A DNA stretch of 64,000 nucleotides, from assembly GCA_014843695.1 (NCBI GenBank), contig CM026403.1, forward strand, positions 4,340,150-4,404,149, written 5' to 3'. The notes under the pieces were generated by a model. The model saw only the letters and a list, made by a program, of their open reading frames with translations. It searched no databases and was not told the origin of the DNA. Each line of letters opens with the position of its first letter. Positions within the stretch are counted from its first letter, which is position 1. The position numbers were made by a program, and so were the translations under genes. The DNA is from Archivesica marissinica (lineage: Eukaryota > Mollusca > Bivalvia > Venerida > Vesicomyidae). Shown here in pieces: positions 12,584 through 23,463 of this stretch.

Positions 12584-12795
12584 GAGTATGTGTCAGTTGT
12601 CCAGTGGTTAACACGTTGGACTGCGAATCAAGAACGTGTAGGTTCGATTCAGTAGTCTGACTCTAAAATATCAATAATATTAACAGTCTCTCAGATAAAA
12701 GCGTTTGTTTATTATAGTGCCATCCCTATTTAAAGGGCCAGTCATTTCTGACTTATGAGACACATCTTTTTATGAACATCAGTACTTCCCGAATC

Positions 12796-12962
12796 CCGTG
12801 CTTGTATGCCAGACGCCAGACTGGTAGGAAATCGGTAACCATTATTTAACTAGCTGGCGGCTCACAAACCGGCCATATCAGAATGAACCCCCGACAAGGT
12901 TCGAACCTTCGACCCCCTCGCTCCGTAGGCAGACGCCTTAACTACTAGGCCACGGAGACGGT
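12796..12962 (-). mobile_element. SINE family E (tRNA-Arg-like head)
   Basis: On the minus strand it begins CCGTCTCCGTGGCCTAGTAG, then TTAAGGCGTCTGCCTACGGA and GGTTCGAACC. These are A- and B-box-like, with an anticodon-like ACG in CTACGGA. The body contains GGCCGGTTTGTGAGCCGCC. It is the only copy here. Its 3' end may extend to about 12725, where a TTATTATAG that resembles the TATTACTATA at the other edge could be the target duplication. Confidence 0.6.
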
Positions 12963-12999
12963 ATTACTATAATCCGCGGTCTCATGTAACGGTGCTATA

Positions 13000-13458
13000 G
13001 GTCAGACACCGCTATTGCAATTTCCATAGGTCACCATTATAACACACAGTGCCATTATATTTTCCCCCAAAATAGTTTGGCACAAAAGACAGTAGTTTTC
13101 AACAGACTGGCCTTTGAGCCACAGGAAAATGTCAAATTTCAATGGGGTTGACCGATTGCGGTTTTTTTAATTTCCCACTAAAGGCACCCACCCCCTACTC
13201 TGAAGGTAATTTAGTGGTGAATGTTGCACTGACACCTGCATTTATAATATGCTGTTTATTTGTCACCATATTGTCTGCAAATATTTTTAAATATTCCAAA
13301 ATGCAGCTCATATATTGTATTTTAATATTTAGAAGTCATGTTCACTATTTGTGACAATACCTACTCAGCCAATCAGTTCATGTATCAATAACTCTTAAGG
13401 GCTTCCCTACACCTTTTCAACCAATCCCAGACCACTATATCAATAACACCGTCTGACC
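13000..13458. mobile_element. 459-bp TIR element with TATA duplication
   Basis: Left end GGTCAGACACCGCTATTG; right end reverse-complemented GGTCAGACGGTGTTATTG. It is flanked by TATA at 12996-12999 and 13459-13462. Removing it and one TATA gives GGTGCTATACACC, which matches the SINE A consensus GGTGCTTTACACC, so the empty site is visible. It has no transposase frame. The duplication can be read as TATA or as TA, so the superfamily is not assigned. Confidence 0.8.
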
Positions 13459-13496
13459 TATACACCACACAGGTTAATGGACCAGGAATGGTTCTG

Positions 13497-13825
13497 GAAT
13501 GACATACATCGGTCAGTTACTGCCCCTGAATACTCCCTCAAATTAAGTGTTTTCCTCAGCACAACATGCTAGCAATTTTCTTCCACTATCGCCTCATATG
13601 ATTGTTAAATTACTATATCTCGACAGATCTCCTACATTATATGCAATGGGTACATATTTGTAAAACAATGTTATCAGTTAATTAACACATTTATCATACC
13701 GCAACATCTGATTGGGGCACAGTAAAAACAAAGTATTCCAACTAAAAGGATATATTTACATTTTGGGATAAACCAGACATTATCTGCCAAGGGAGGTAAT
13801 AGAAAATTAACAATGTCTCTCATTG
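13497..13825. mobile_element. dispersed 0.3-kb repeat, copy 2
   Basis: Homologous to 11278-11613 over most of its length. The motifs GTCAGTTACTGCCCCTG at one end and CTGCCAAGGGAGGTAATAG at the other are weakly inverted relative to each other. It is embedded in the SINE A copy 12586-13906. The exact ends are uncertain because the SINE itself contributes GGAATG and TCTCT-like sequence here. Confidence 0.55.
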
Positions 13826-13879
13826 GAGCGTCTTCTATAACCTGAACACTTCTGGGGGCGTCACCCCAATTAACCAGGG

Positions 13880-14295
13880 GGCGGCGATAAATAAACGTAA
13901 TACACACACAGAATCTGCACTTAGATATTCATATGGGCAACAGGTAGCGACGATACATAAACGTAATACACACACAGAAACTGCAACATACACTTAGATA
14001 CTCATATGGGCAACCTGTAGCGACGATACATAAACGTAATACACACACAGAAACTGCAACATACACTTAGATACTCATATGGGCAACCGGTAGCGACGAT
14101 ACATAAACGTAATACACACACAGAAACTGCAACATACACTTAGATACTCATATGGGCAACCGGTAGCGACGATAAATAAACGTAATACACACACAGAAAC
14201 TGCAACATACACTTAGATACTCATATGGGCAACCGGTAGCGACGATAAGTAAACGTAATACACACACAGAAAGTGCAACATACACTTAAATACTT
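13880..14295. repeat. 73-bp array built on a SINE A 3' end
   Basis: Successive ATATGGGCAAC motifs lie at 13931, 14004, 14077, 14150 and 14223, exactly 73 bp apart. Each unit contains GGGCAACCGGTAGCGACGAT and AAACGTAATACACACAC, the terminal part of SINE A, plus ACTGCAACATACACTTAGAT. Confidence 0.9.
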
Positions 14296-14638
14296 TTTAC
14301 TTAATTTTTGATCAGCCGTATTATTTTATGAAAGTATAACATCTTCTATGAACCTAAATAAAAAGTAAAAACGGTGGACACCATAAACTTGATATATTTA
14401 ACAACGATTAGATATATCACATATACATACAACATTTATGAACCACACCTGTATATATAAAAAAACCATTATACAATCTATGCCATCGATGTGTTATTTT
14501 GTAATGTATGTAGTCATATTCTAGGATGAGTTTATCGGGATGTTATCTTTTTAATAAACTAATTAAAGCACCAAGGTTTACCACAACACCGCGATTAATT
14601 TTAACGCATATCAACGTATACAACAGGAAGTGTAACCG
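14296..14638. other. AT-rich spacer, nothing recognised
   Basis: No exon, repeat family or structural signal seen. Confidence 0.55.
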
Positions 14639-14648
14639 ACGTGATTAC

Positions 14649-14938
14649 GACAGGCGGATCTGTAGTCCAGTGGTAAACAAGCTGGACTGGTAATCCAGTG
14701 ATCGCAGGTTCGATCCCCGTCTGAGCCTAATAAAATTAACAGTCTTTCAGATGGGACGTTAATCCCAGGTCTCGTGTCGGTGCTTTATACCGTGCACGTA
14801 AACGAACCAGGAGGAGACTCTGGAATGGGTCTCTGTCTGTATCACTGCACTATCCTCTAAAATCTAAAATGACTTATCTTTTCAGGAGGCGTCATTTGGG
14901 CAACCGGTAGCGACGATAGATAAACGTAAAACACACGC
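14649..14938 (+). mobile_element. SINE family A with 10-bp target duplication
   Basis: Full family A element (GGCGGATCTGTAGTCCAGTG head to AAACGTAAAACACACGC end), slightly shortened near GTCATTTGGGCAACC. The direct repeat ACGTGATTAC lies at 14639-14648 and 14939-14948. The next SINE A starts immediately after the right repeat. Confidence 0.9.
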
Positions 14939-14948
14939 ACGTGATTAC

Positions 14949-15263
14949 AGACGGATCTGTAGTTCAGTGGTTAACACTTTGGACTGGTAATCCAGGGATC
15001 GTATGTTCGATCCCCGTCTGACCATAATAAAAGTAACAGTCTTTCAGATTGGTTTAAACAGTATTTATTCCAATAAATGTACATGTATAACACAAAAAAT
15101 CTTACAAATTACATAAATTGTGAATGGTTTGGATTGGAAAACAAGTTTTCAGAAAACTTATATTAATTCCTCTCTTTCAGATTCATTGCACTATCCTCCA
15201 AATCTCTAAAACGAATAATCTCTTCAGAATGCGACGATAGATAAACGTAAAACACACGTAACG
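14949..15263 (+). mobile_element. SINE family A with replaced middle
   Basis: Head and early body at 14949-15053 (GACGGATCTGTAGTTCAGTG, GTTCGATCCCCGTCTGACC, CAGTCTTTCAGATTGG). The 3' part resumes at about 15178 (CATTGCACTATCCTCC through AAACGTAAAACACACG). The intervening ~120 bp contains GGAAAACAAGTTTTCAG and TTATATTAATTCCTCTC, resembling a worn B/C tail in reverse orientation, so it may be a nested SINE remnant. Confidence 0.7.
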
Positions 15264-15335
15264 TCATGAACTACCAGACACTTATAATGCGTTGATTGCA
15301 TGTAGTGATATCGGTAACTGTGATACAACTATCTT

Positions 15336-15876
15336 GTCAGACGGGTCTGTAGTTCAGTGGTTAACACGTTGGATTGGTAAACTAGGGATCGAAAATCCAT
15401 ACCCCGTCTAACAGACGGGACTTTAAACCGACGTATCGTGTCGGTGCGTTACATCGTGCACGTAAAAGCACCAGAGGAGATTCTGGAATGGGTTACATAC
15501 GGATCTATTGTCCAGTGGTAACACGCTGGACTGGTAATCCAGGGATCGCAGGTTCGATCCCCCGTCTGACCATAATAAAATTAACAGTCTTTCAGATGGG
15601 ACGTTAAACCGAGGTCTCGTGTTGGTGCTGTACACCGTGCACGTAAAAGAACCAGAGGAGACTCTGGAATGGGTCTCTCTCTGTATCATTGCACTATCCT
15701 CCACAAATCTAAAATTACTAATCTCTTCAGGAGGCGTCGCTCATATGGGCAACTGGTAGCGATGATAAATAAACGTAAAACACACACTGGAATGGGTCTA
15801 TCCTCCAAACATCTAAAATGACTTTTCTCTTCAGGAGGCGTCGCTAATAGCGACGATAAATAAACGTAAAGCGCAC
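15336..15876 (+). mobile_element. SINE family A, outer copy of a SINE-in-SINE
   Basis: The 5' part, 15336-15493, ends GATTCTGGAATGGGT. The 3' part, 15787-15876, starts CTGGAATGGGTCTATCC and ends GACGATAAATAAACGTAAAG. The outer head is worn at the B box (GAAAATCCATACC). Confidence 0.85.
15494..15786 (+). mobile_element. SINE family A, inner copy with 11-bp duplication
   Basis: Near-consensus 293-bp family A element. CTGGAATGGGT occurs at 15483-15493 and 15787-15797, once on each side. This perfect duplication of host SINE sequence is the hallmark of LINE-machinery insertion. Confidence 0.93.
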
Positions 15877-16273
15877 ATTTATTGAATGGCTATATACGTT
15901 GTTAATTTGATATGTTTTTATATGTGTTGCAATGTACATAGATGAAACTGAAATAAAGATGAAAGCACTTTAATATCGACACATCGTCACCAGTCATATA
16001 CCTATGCAACATAAGAAATAGCCTGGTGCATGTGTATGCGTGAACCACAACAATCTACTACCCCCCGGTCACGTGCATTGATACGTCTCTGGAATGGCAT
16101 CCACTACAGTTAAATCAGAAATATTTGAAGGAATTTAGCAAAGTTAAATCAGAAAACAGAAATATTTGAAGGAATTTAGCAATTGTGTTATGTAAAGGAT
16201 TTGAGATTTGATAACGATAAATGTAGTTTGTGTATAGTCCTCTTCCAGCTTGGTCTGAACGATTCCCACCACG
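15877..16273. other. spacer with a short tandem duplication
   Basis: TTAAATCAGAAATATTTGAA plus GGAATTTAGCAA occurs at 16110-16141 and, with a 7-bp insertion, at 16144-16182. Nothing else recognised. Confidence 0.6.
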
Positions 16274-16465
16274 TTCTCTCTCTCTCCTCTCCACCCCCCC
16301 TCTCTCTCTCTCCTATCTCCACTATCCACCCCTCTCTCTCTCTCTATCTCCTCTCTCCACTCTCCACCCCTCTCTCTATCTATCGCTCTCTCCTCATCCC
16401 CTCTCTTCTATCTATCGCTCTCTCCTCATCCCCTCTCTCGCTCTCTCCTCATCCCCTCTCTCGCC
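16274..16465. repeat. CT-rich low-complexity tract
   Basis: Imperfect CTCTCTCC and CCCCTCTCT runs with TCTATCTATCGCTCTCTCCT duplications. Ser/Leu/Pro-rich open frames here are by-products. Confidence 0.9.
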
Positions 16466-16756
16466 TCACCATTTCCTAAATCGACTGCACGTAATCTGAC
16501 TGGTAAGCCAGTCTGATTGATTACTTCATCGTCATCATCTCTATATTATTTTATTACATTTATATTATTACAGATGAATAAAACATGTCACGTTCATAAA
16601 TGTATATACACTCTGCCATAGTTTAAGAAAATTATGTTTGTCATGGAGAACATCAAAATAAGCTACTAGCTTCCGATTTAATCCATCTGTTCTTGTATTT
16701 AATTACAACATGATGTAAATATTTATGAATAACATAATTATGTTACACTAAAGGAT
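16466..16756. other. AT-rich spacer, nothing recognised
   Basis: No gene or repeat signature seen. Confidence 0.5.
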
Positions 16757-16894
16757 TTGAATTTAAATTCCACATTGCCTCTTCTCTCTCCCCCGTCGCG
16801 ATGGATTCCATCAAGAATGAGGTCATTGAGAGTGATCAATATAAAATTGTAATAACTTGTTTCGCAATCGAGCTAAAATAAATGTGTATACACT
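16757..16894 (+). mobile_element. SINE family B, 5'-truncated
   Basis: Begins in the body (TTAAATTCCACATTGCC), then CTTCTCTCTCCCCCGTCGCG, GATGGATTCCATCAAGAATG, and the tail GTTTCGCAATCGAGCTAAAA. No tRNA head. Confidence 0.8.
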
Positions 16895-17174
16895 AAGCGA
16901 TTTGAGTTAAAGAGAAGAGCGGTATTTGTAGATACTAAACGTGTATAGATAAACATAACAGTCCCCTGTAGCAGTCCCCTGTCATATGACATAGGTTAAA
17001 TAAAAAACTACATTTAATATCATAGTTAGCAAATATGTTAACATACTATTTATGGAACGCCGTAGCTACATATTAACTGTTTGTGGATGGCATGGACTGC
17101 GAATGCGATGATCGTACTATGACGGCACCAGAGTGTATACGAGACTATTAAAACACTAGGTTTTCCATTTGTAC
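16895..17174. other. spacer, nothing recognised
   Basis: AT-rich DNA with a short duplication of CAGTCCCCTG (16960-16982). No gene evidence. Confidence 0.5.
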
Positions 17175-18432
17175 TTACTGTGATACCGTTTTGGTTCGGT
17201 ATTCACATTCTCAGTTATACGTAAATGTCTATCAATGTCTCCAGTGTACCATGTATTAACTGTCACACTGTCTTGGTTCGCTATTCACATTCTCAGTTAT
17301 ACGTAAATGTCTATCAATGTTCCCAGTGTACCATGTATTAACTGTCATACTCTCTTGGTCGGTATTCACATTCTCAGTTATACGTAAATGTCTATCAATG
17401 TCTCCATTGTACCATGTATTAACTGTCATACTGTCTTGGGTAGCTATTCACATTCTCAGTTACACGTAAATGTCTATCAATGTCTCCATTGTACCATGTA
17501 TTAACTGTCATACTCTCTTGGGTAGCTATTCACATTCTCAGTTATACGTAAATGTCTATCAATGTCTCCATTGTACCATGTATTAACTGTCATACTCTCT
17601 TGGGTAGCTATTCACATTCTCAGTTATACGTAAATGTCTATCAATGTCTCCATTGTACCATGTATTAACTGTCATACTCTCTTGGGTAGCTATTCACATT
17701 CTCAGTTATACGTAAATGTCTATCAATGTCTCCATTGTACCATGTATTAACTGTCATACTCTCTTGGGTAGCTATTCACATTCTCAGTTATACGTAAATG
17801 TCTATCAATGTCTCCATTGTACCATGTATTAACTGTCATACTCTCTTGGGTAGCTATTCACATTCTCAGTTATACGTAAATGTCTATCAATGTCTCCATT
17901 GTACCATGTATTAACTGTCATACTGTCTTGGGTAGCTATTCACATGCTCAGTTATACGTAAATGTCTATCAATGTCTCCATTGTACCATGTATTAACTGT
18001 CATACTGTCTTGGTTAGCTATTCCCATTCTCAGTTATACGTACATGTATATCAATGTTCCCAGTGTACCATGTATTAACTGTCATACTGTCTTGTTTCGG
18101 TATTTACATTCTCAGTTATACGTAAATGTCTATCAATGTTCCCAGTGTACCATGTATTAACTGTCATACTCTCTTGTTTCGGTATTTACATTCTCAGTTA
18201 TACGTAAATGTATATCAATGTCTCTATGGTACCATGTATTAACTGTCATACTGTCTTGGGTAGCTATTCACATGCTCAGTTATACGTAAATGTCTATCAA
18301 TGTCTCCATTGTACCATGTATTAACTGTCATACTGTCTTGGTTCGCTATTCCCATTCTCAGTTATACGTAAATGTCTATCAATGTCTCCATTGTACCATG
18401 TATTAACTGTCATACTGTCTTGGTTCGGTATT
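17175..18432. repeat. 82-bp tandem array (about 15 copies)
   Basis: The unit contains CACATTCTCAGTTATACGTA, AATGTCTATCAATGTCTCCA and ACCATGTATTAACTGTCATA. Central copies are nearly identical, while the first and last few diverge (GTTCGGTATT versus GGGTAGCTATT, TTCCCAGTG versus TCTCCATTG). That is the usual pattern when unequal exchange homogenises the middle of an array. Confidence 0.95.
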
Positions 18433-19021
18433 CGATGTCAGCATTCTTGAATTATGAACTGTATGATTAGGGTTAAAAATGACAACGTCCATATTAGTAT
18501 TATTAAATTGTACATGCTTAGCTATTACGACCACCGCCTAAATACACTGTACTATATACTATGTTTGATCAAGGCTCATGTTTGACCTACATTTACGTTA
18601 AATGTCATATTGTTTGTTTGTAGTAAGATGAAATAAAATCGTCATCTCAATGTTTACCTAACATTTGTTTTTGAACTTCAATTCGGCATCCACGCTATCT
18701 TTAAACACGCCCAATGTAGTTCATACCCCGATGGAAACTATTAACCCGCCATTCATTACTTATATTTACATTAATTATTCTTTTTCATGACAGAAAGAAA
18801 ATATAGCAACCTTTGCATTCCAAAATGTTTATAGTTCAGATTTGCAACACACCGTGTGCACGAACAGGTAAATAGATCATCATTGGAACAGTGTAAACTG
18901 TAAGACACGCCTTTTCTCGCGACACTGCGAATGCGCATGCCCGTAACTTCGAGTGCGCATGTCAGCTGCATATCATTAGTTGGAAACGTCTATATATATA
19001 TACATGCATGCACATGTAGTT
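18433..19021. other. spacer, nothing recognised
   Basis: AT-rich sequence without exon-like frames or repeat signatures. Confidence 0.55.
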
Positions 19022-19253
19022 CAAGTGCGCTCGCTTCTCACCAATGTAGGCCTAACTCGTGTTCGATCCTCGGACCGGGAAGTATGTGAGATGGTACGGT
19101 GGTCGCCATATCGGACATGTGGGTTTTCTACGGGTACTCCGTTTTCCTCCCACACGAATGACCACATTTACGCTTTCATCCGCGCCAACGAGAGTGATTA
19201 ATATAAGTTGTTAAAACTTGCTTCGCAATCGTTGTAAAATAAATAAAGTTTAA
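19022..19253 (+). mobile_element. SINE family C, 5'-truncated head
   Basis: Starts within the head (GTGCGCTCGCTTCTCACCAA), B box TGTTCGATCC, body GGGAAGTATGTGAGATGG and CACACGAATGACCACATTTA. Tail CGAGAGTGATTAATATAAG through AAATAAAGTTTAAACG. Confidence 0.85.
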
Positions 19254-20250
19254 ACGTAAACAAGATTCATCGCAAACCCTGGTATCTTCGGGTTTCTATG
19301 CCACTTAGGTGTAACAAACTGACATTTCATACTGAGGTGAAATGCAGTAAAAGTACATTCAATTGTTAATTAAATTATCATTCTAACATGAGTCGGCCTA
19401 CGGCCTACGTTGTTAATTTCTACGCATCAAAAACTTGAAACCATGTTTTATTCGCAATTAAAGTGACATTACATCACCCAAGGCACACACATACATTTTT
19501 TTCACGTATGAATTCATTGCTACTACAAATTCTTCAGAATTCATTCGAACACTAACATTGAATCAATAAATAATGTATTGTGGTTTACAAACTTTCAATA
19601 GTGAAAGTAGGATTTCATATAACGGTCATCCACGCTCCTGAATTGACGTTTATCTTGTAATTGGAGTGAATACTAAACGCGTGATACTGTTGTTCAGAGA
19701 TAATTTAACGAAGATTAGTCTACAAATAAATATGCATGGCACAACTGTGAGACATAGCGGTAAATCTGTACTATAACTAGTGTTATTCAGGATACACGCG
19801 TTGCATTACGCATGGATGTCGACCCTATTTACATTATTTTGCTATATGTCAACAAACCGCGTATACGACGATTTTTTTATTAGTAGAAATACTCAGTTTT
19901 TGAGGCAAATATCTGGAACATAATTATATCATATAATAGGAAATTACATTCTGTAGAAATTTGCGTGTTCACTGATGTAGTGTCGCTTTAAGTAGCTGAA
20001 AGACAAATATTATTTCTTAAAATTTAATATACCCTATACCACATTGACTATTAATGTGTCAGTTTTTGAATTGCTTAGCTCATACCTTAAAAGAAACGAT
20101 TGCAAAACCGCAATACTTATTCTAAAAAAGATGTTTTCATTACCGTCAGCAGTAGTAGTTATTTGTACACAAAGTTATTGTTAAAAATATACCAAGAAAA
20201 TTAAAAGCATTAAAAATGTTATTTAAGAATAATGAGCTTACTGACACGTA
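19254..20250. other. 1-kb AT-rich spacer, nothing recognised
   Basis: No frame with coding character on either strand and no family signature. Confidence 0.55.
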
Positions 20251-20409
20251 CAGTAAAACCTGTCTTAAGCAACAAGCCAATGCTTAATACAGGTGGCCCC
20301 TTAATAGAGATACAATGTATACTAAAACAACATATTGGGAATCTGAAAATTGGCTGCTTAATACAGACTGACTGCTTAATGGAGGTGACCCCTACAACAG
20401 GTTTCACTG
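20251..20409. mobile_element. 159-bp MITE, Tc1/mariner-pogo type
   Basis: Left end CAGTAAAACCTGTCTTAAGC; right end reverse-complemented CAGTGAAACCTGTTGTAGG. It is flanked by TA on both sides (20249-20250, 20410-20411). TA duplication with CAGTRAAACC-type termini is characteristic of pogo-like elements. Too short to encode a transposase. Confidence 0.75.
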
Positions 20410-20517
20410 TAGCTTTCAAAGAATACTTGTTATAGGTTTCTGGAGCCGTGTGTGCATCATTGCTGTTACAATAATTGCTATTCATTCGATGCACATATTT
20501 CTAATATTATTTTGTAT

Positions 20518-20725
20518 GTCGTGATAGCGCAGTGGATGCGCGTTCGCTTCAGGTGCGAAAGGGCCGGAATTCGATTGTGCCCTTAGGCAAGGCATTTAAA
20601 TTCCACGTTGTCTCTTCTCTCTCCCTTGTGGCGATGGATTCCATCAGGAATGAGGTCTCGTGAATGATTAATATAAGTTGTAAGAACTTGTTTCGCAATC
20701 GAGCTAAGATAAATTTGTATAAACT
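20518..20725 (+). mobile_element. SINE family B with short internal deletion
   Basis: Head GTCGTGATAGCGCAGTGG with TTCGCTTCAGGTGCGAA, then GGCCGGAATTCGATTGTGCC. About 35 bp of B box and early body are missing compared with the copy at 58329. CT tract, GATGGATTCCATCAGGAATG and the GTTTCGCAATCGAGC tail are intact. Confidence 0.85.
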
Positions 20726-21117
20726 ATGTAATAAGTGTTATTGCCCAAATGGACAGCTATGGACTGAGTAAACTGACCAGTACACTTTCCGAGAGAAGCA
20801 TTCTTTTCAACACATTTAGTTATCTTTCAAATTAATTAAATTATCATATGTGTCTATGATAATACGACATAGCTACGTAATAGATCAGTTTCAGTGGTTC
20901 ATAGGTCATTATACGAAGAACGAATCCCGAACAAAATCCCCATATTTAATTAAACTAAACTAAACTGTTTTCCTCCTCTCAAGAAGATTTTCAAAATCAT
21001 AGTAATAATAATTTATTAAATTTTACAAAACATTTTATATCATTGTATATAGAAATTGAAATGTTGATATTATGTCCAGGCATTATTTTGTTATGTTAAT
21101 AATCACTGCAGCAAATT
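20726..21117. other. AT-rich spacer, nothing recognised
   Basis: No gene or repeat signature seen. Confidence 0.5.
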
Positions 21118-21375
21118 GTGTTTTACGTTTATTTATCGTCGCTACCGGTTGCCCATATGGGCGACGCCTCCTGAAGAGATTAGTCATTTTAGATTTTTGG
21201 AGGATAGTGCAATGATACACACAGAGACCCATTCCAGAGTCTCCTCCGGTTCTTTTACGCGCACGGTGTAAAGCACCGACATGAGACCTCGGTTTAACGT
21301 CCAATCTGAAAGACTGTTAATTTGATTAGGGTCAGACAGGGGATCGAACCTGTGACCCATGGATTACCAACTGCA
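21118..21375 (-). mobile_element. SINE family A, head truncated
   Basis: On + it reads tail first (GTTTATTTATCGTCGCTACC, GGGCGACGCCTCCTGAAGAG), then body and B box (GGGGATCGAACCTGTGACCC), and breaks off at GGATTACCAACTGCAAAG before the A box. Confidence 0.85.
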
Positions 21376-21948
21376 AAGTGGAAATAAAGAGTATACATAT
21401 GTATCTGTAAAATTGAATAACGCTGGAAAACATTACACATGTGCGGTTTCTTTTTAAAATGAGATATTTAAAAAAAAAAGGCTGCCTTTGTGTTCAGCCG
21501 ATATGTGTCATATAAGCATTATCTAAATGTATATAAACCATATGTTGATATACTCTCGTCGATTTATAGCTCTGAAACAGCCCATAGTGAATATAAAATT
21601 GATAACTTGTAATAAATTATGTATACAGGTGTTCATTTTCCAGTTGTCAAAACTAGTATGAATGAAATTTTGACCTAGAGAATATTCCAGTCACGTGACA
21701 TGTTACTGAATATGGTCGAAATGATTTGATTTGTGAGCGAAAACACTAGTGTATTGTCGGCGCATGGCTTCGTGCCATGGCACCAGTCCAACAACACGCA
21801 GCTACCCTCTACACTGCTGTCAACGCCTGAATATGAATGAGGATAGACTTCAAGCGAATCCAAAATGTCAATATTTAATATGTTTACTCTCATCCGTTGT
21901 TTTATTTGACTGGATATGTACGTTGTTTTATGTAAGAGTTTCATACTG
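21376..21948. other. spacer, nothing recognised
   Basis: AT-rich sequence. Short open frames on both strands lack coding character. Confidence 0.5.
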
Positions 21949-22238
21949 CAGACGGATATGTAGTACAGTGGTAACATGCTGGACTGTTAATCCGGGGATC
22001 GCAGGTTCGATCACCCGTCTGACCCTAATAAAATCAACAGTCTTTCAGATGGGACATTAAACCGAGGTCTCGTGTCGGTGCTTTACATCGTGCACGTATC
22101 TAGAACAAGAGGAGACCCTGTAATAGGTCTCTGTCTGTATCATTGCACTACCCCCAAAAGTCTAAAATGACTAATCTCTTCATGTGGCTTCGCTCATATG
22201 GCACCCGGTAGCGACGATAAATAAAAGTAACACACACT
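21949..22238 (+). mobile_element. SINE family A, full length
   Basis: GACGGATATGTAGTACAGTGG head with B box GGTTCGATCA, CGAGGTCTCGTGTCGGTGC body, and CCGGTAGCGACGATAAATAA tail. Scattered substitutions mark it as an older copy. Confidence 0.87.
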
Positions 22239-22354
22239 CACTAGTATATACTAGTAAGTTAGCACTATGAACACATTGCATGTACCAGTAATGATGTATA
22301 AATCATATGGACGGTGTTTCACTATTTCATAGTTATTATTTCAGGTCTATTAGA

Positions 22355-22472
22355 ACCAAATTCTTACAACTGTTTACATTAGTTTAATCACTCTCGAGAC
22401 ATCATTCCTGATCGCCACGAGGGAGAGAGAAGAGGCAGTGTGGATTTAAATGTATTGCCTAAGGTCCCCATA
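22355..22472 (-). mobile_element. SINE family B fragment at array edge
   Basis: Partial tail and body (TTCTTACAACTGTTTACATT, AATCACTCTCGAGACATC, CGCCACGAGGGAGAGAGAAG, GATTTAAATGTATTGCCTAA). The head is lost where the 36-bp array begins. Confidence 0.7.
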
Positions 22473-22477
22473 ATAGG

Positions 22478-23463
22478 CACCTACATTATATACTAGAGGG
22501 CATAGAAAACGCACACCTACATTACATACTAGAGGACATAGAAAACGCACACCTACATTATATACTAGAGGACATAGAAAACGCACACCTACATTATATA
22601 CTAGAGGACATAGAAAACGCACACCTACATTATATACTAGAGGACATAGAAAACGCACACCTACATTATATACTAGAGGACATAGAAAACGCACACCTAC
22701 ATTATATACTAGAGGACATAGAAAACGCACACCTACATTATATACTAGAGGACATAGAAAACGCACACCTACATTATATACTAGAGGACATAGAAAACGC
22801 ACACCTACATTATATACTAGAGGACATAGAAAACGCACACCTACATTATATACTAGAGGACATAGAAAACGCACACCTACATTATATACTAGAGGACATA
22901 GAAAACGCACACCTACATTATATACTAGAGGACATAGAAAACGCACACCTACATTATATACTAGAGGACATAGAAAACGCACACCTACATTATATACTAG
23001 AGGACATAGAATACGCACACCTACATTATATACTAGAGGACATAGAAAACGCACACCTACATTATATACTAGAGGACATAGAAAACGCACACCTACATTA
23101 TATACTAGAGGACATAGAAAACGCACACCTACATTATATACTAGAGGACATAGAAAACGCACACCTACATTATATACTAGAGGACATAGAATACGCACAC
23201 CTACATTATATACTAGAGGACATAGAAAACGCACACCTACATTATATACTAGAGTACATAGAACACGCACACCTACATTATATACTAGAGGACATAGAAT
23301 ACGCACACCTACACTATATACTAGAGTACATAGAAAACGCACACCTACATTATATACTAGAGGACATAGAAAACGCACACCTACATTATATACTAGAGGA
23401 CATAGAAAACGCACACCTACATTATATACTAGAGGACATAGACAACGCACACCTACATTATAT
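22478..23463. repeat. 36-bp tandem array (about 27 copies)
   Basis: The unit is TATACTAGAGGACATAGAAA followed by ACGCACACCTACATTA. Most copies are identical, and a few have AGAATACGC, AGAGTACAT or AGAACACGC. The 36-bp period gives a 12-codon repeat, so the minus strand is open over 334 codons. The unit is the terminal repeat of the MITE at 23425-23653. Confidence 0.95.

Larger units (their letters stand above)
12586..13906 (+). mobile_element. SINE family A copy split by three insertions
   Basis: Head at 12586-12706 (TGTCCAGTGGTTAACACG, AGGTTCGATTC). Next segment at 12963-12999 (CCGCGGTCTC...GGTGCTATA). Then 13459-13496 (TATACACC...GGACCAGGAATGGTTCTGG). The 3' part is at about 13826-13906 (ACTTCTGGGGGCGTC, GGCGGCGATAAATAAACG). 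The gaps hold SINE E, a TATA-flanked inverted-repeat element and the second dispersed 0.3-kb repeat. The pieces read in consensus order. Confidence 0.7.

Noticed and set aside
17175..18432. CRISPR-like array of regularly spaced repeats (also the other arrays)
   Set aside because: Units are contiguous with no unique spacers, and the genome is eukaryotic.
22446..23450. 334-codon minus-strand frame with 12-residue repeats
   Set aside because: A by-product of the 36-bp array, which is itself an amplified MITE end.
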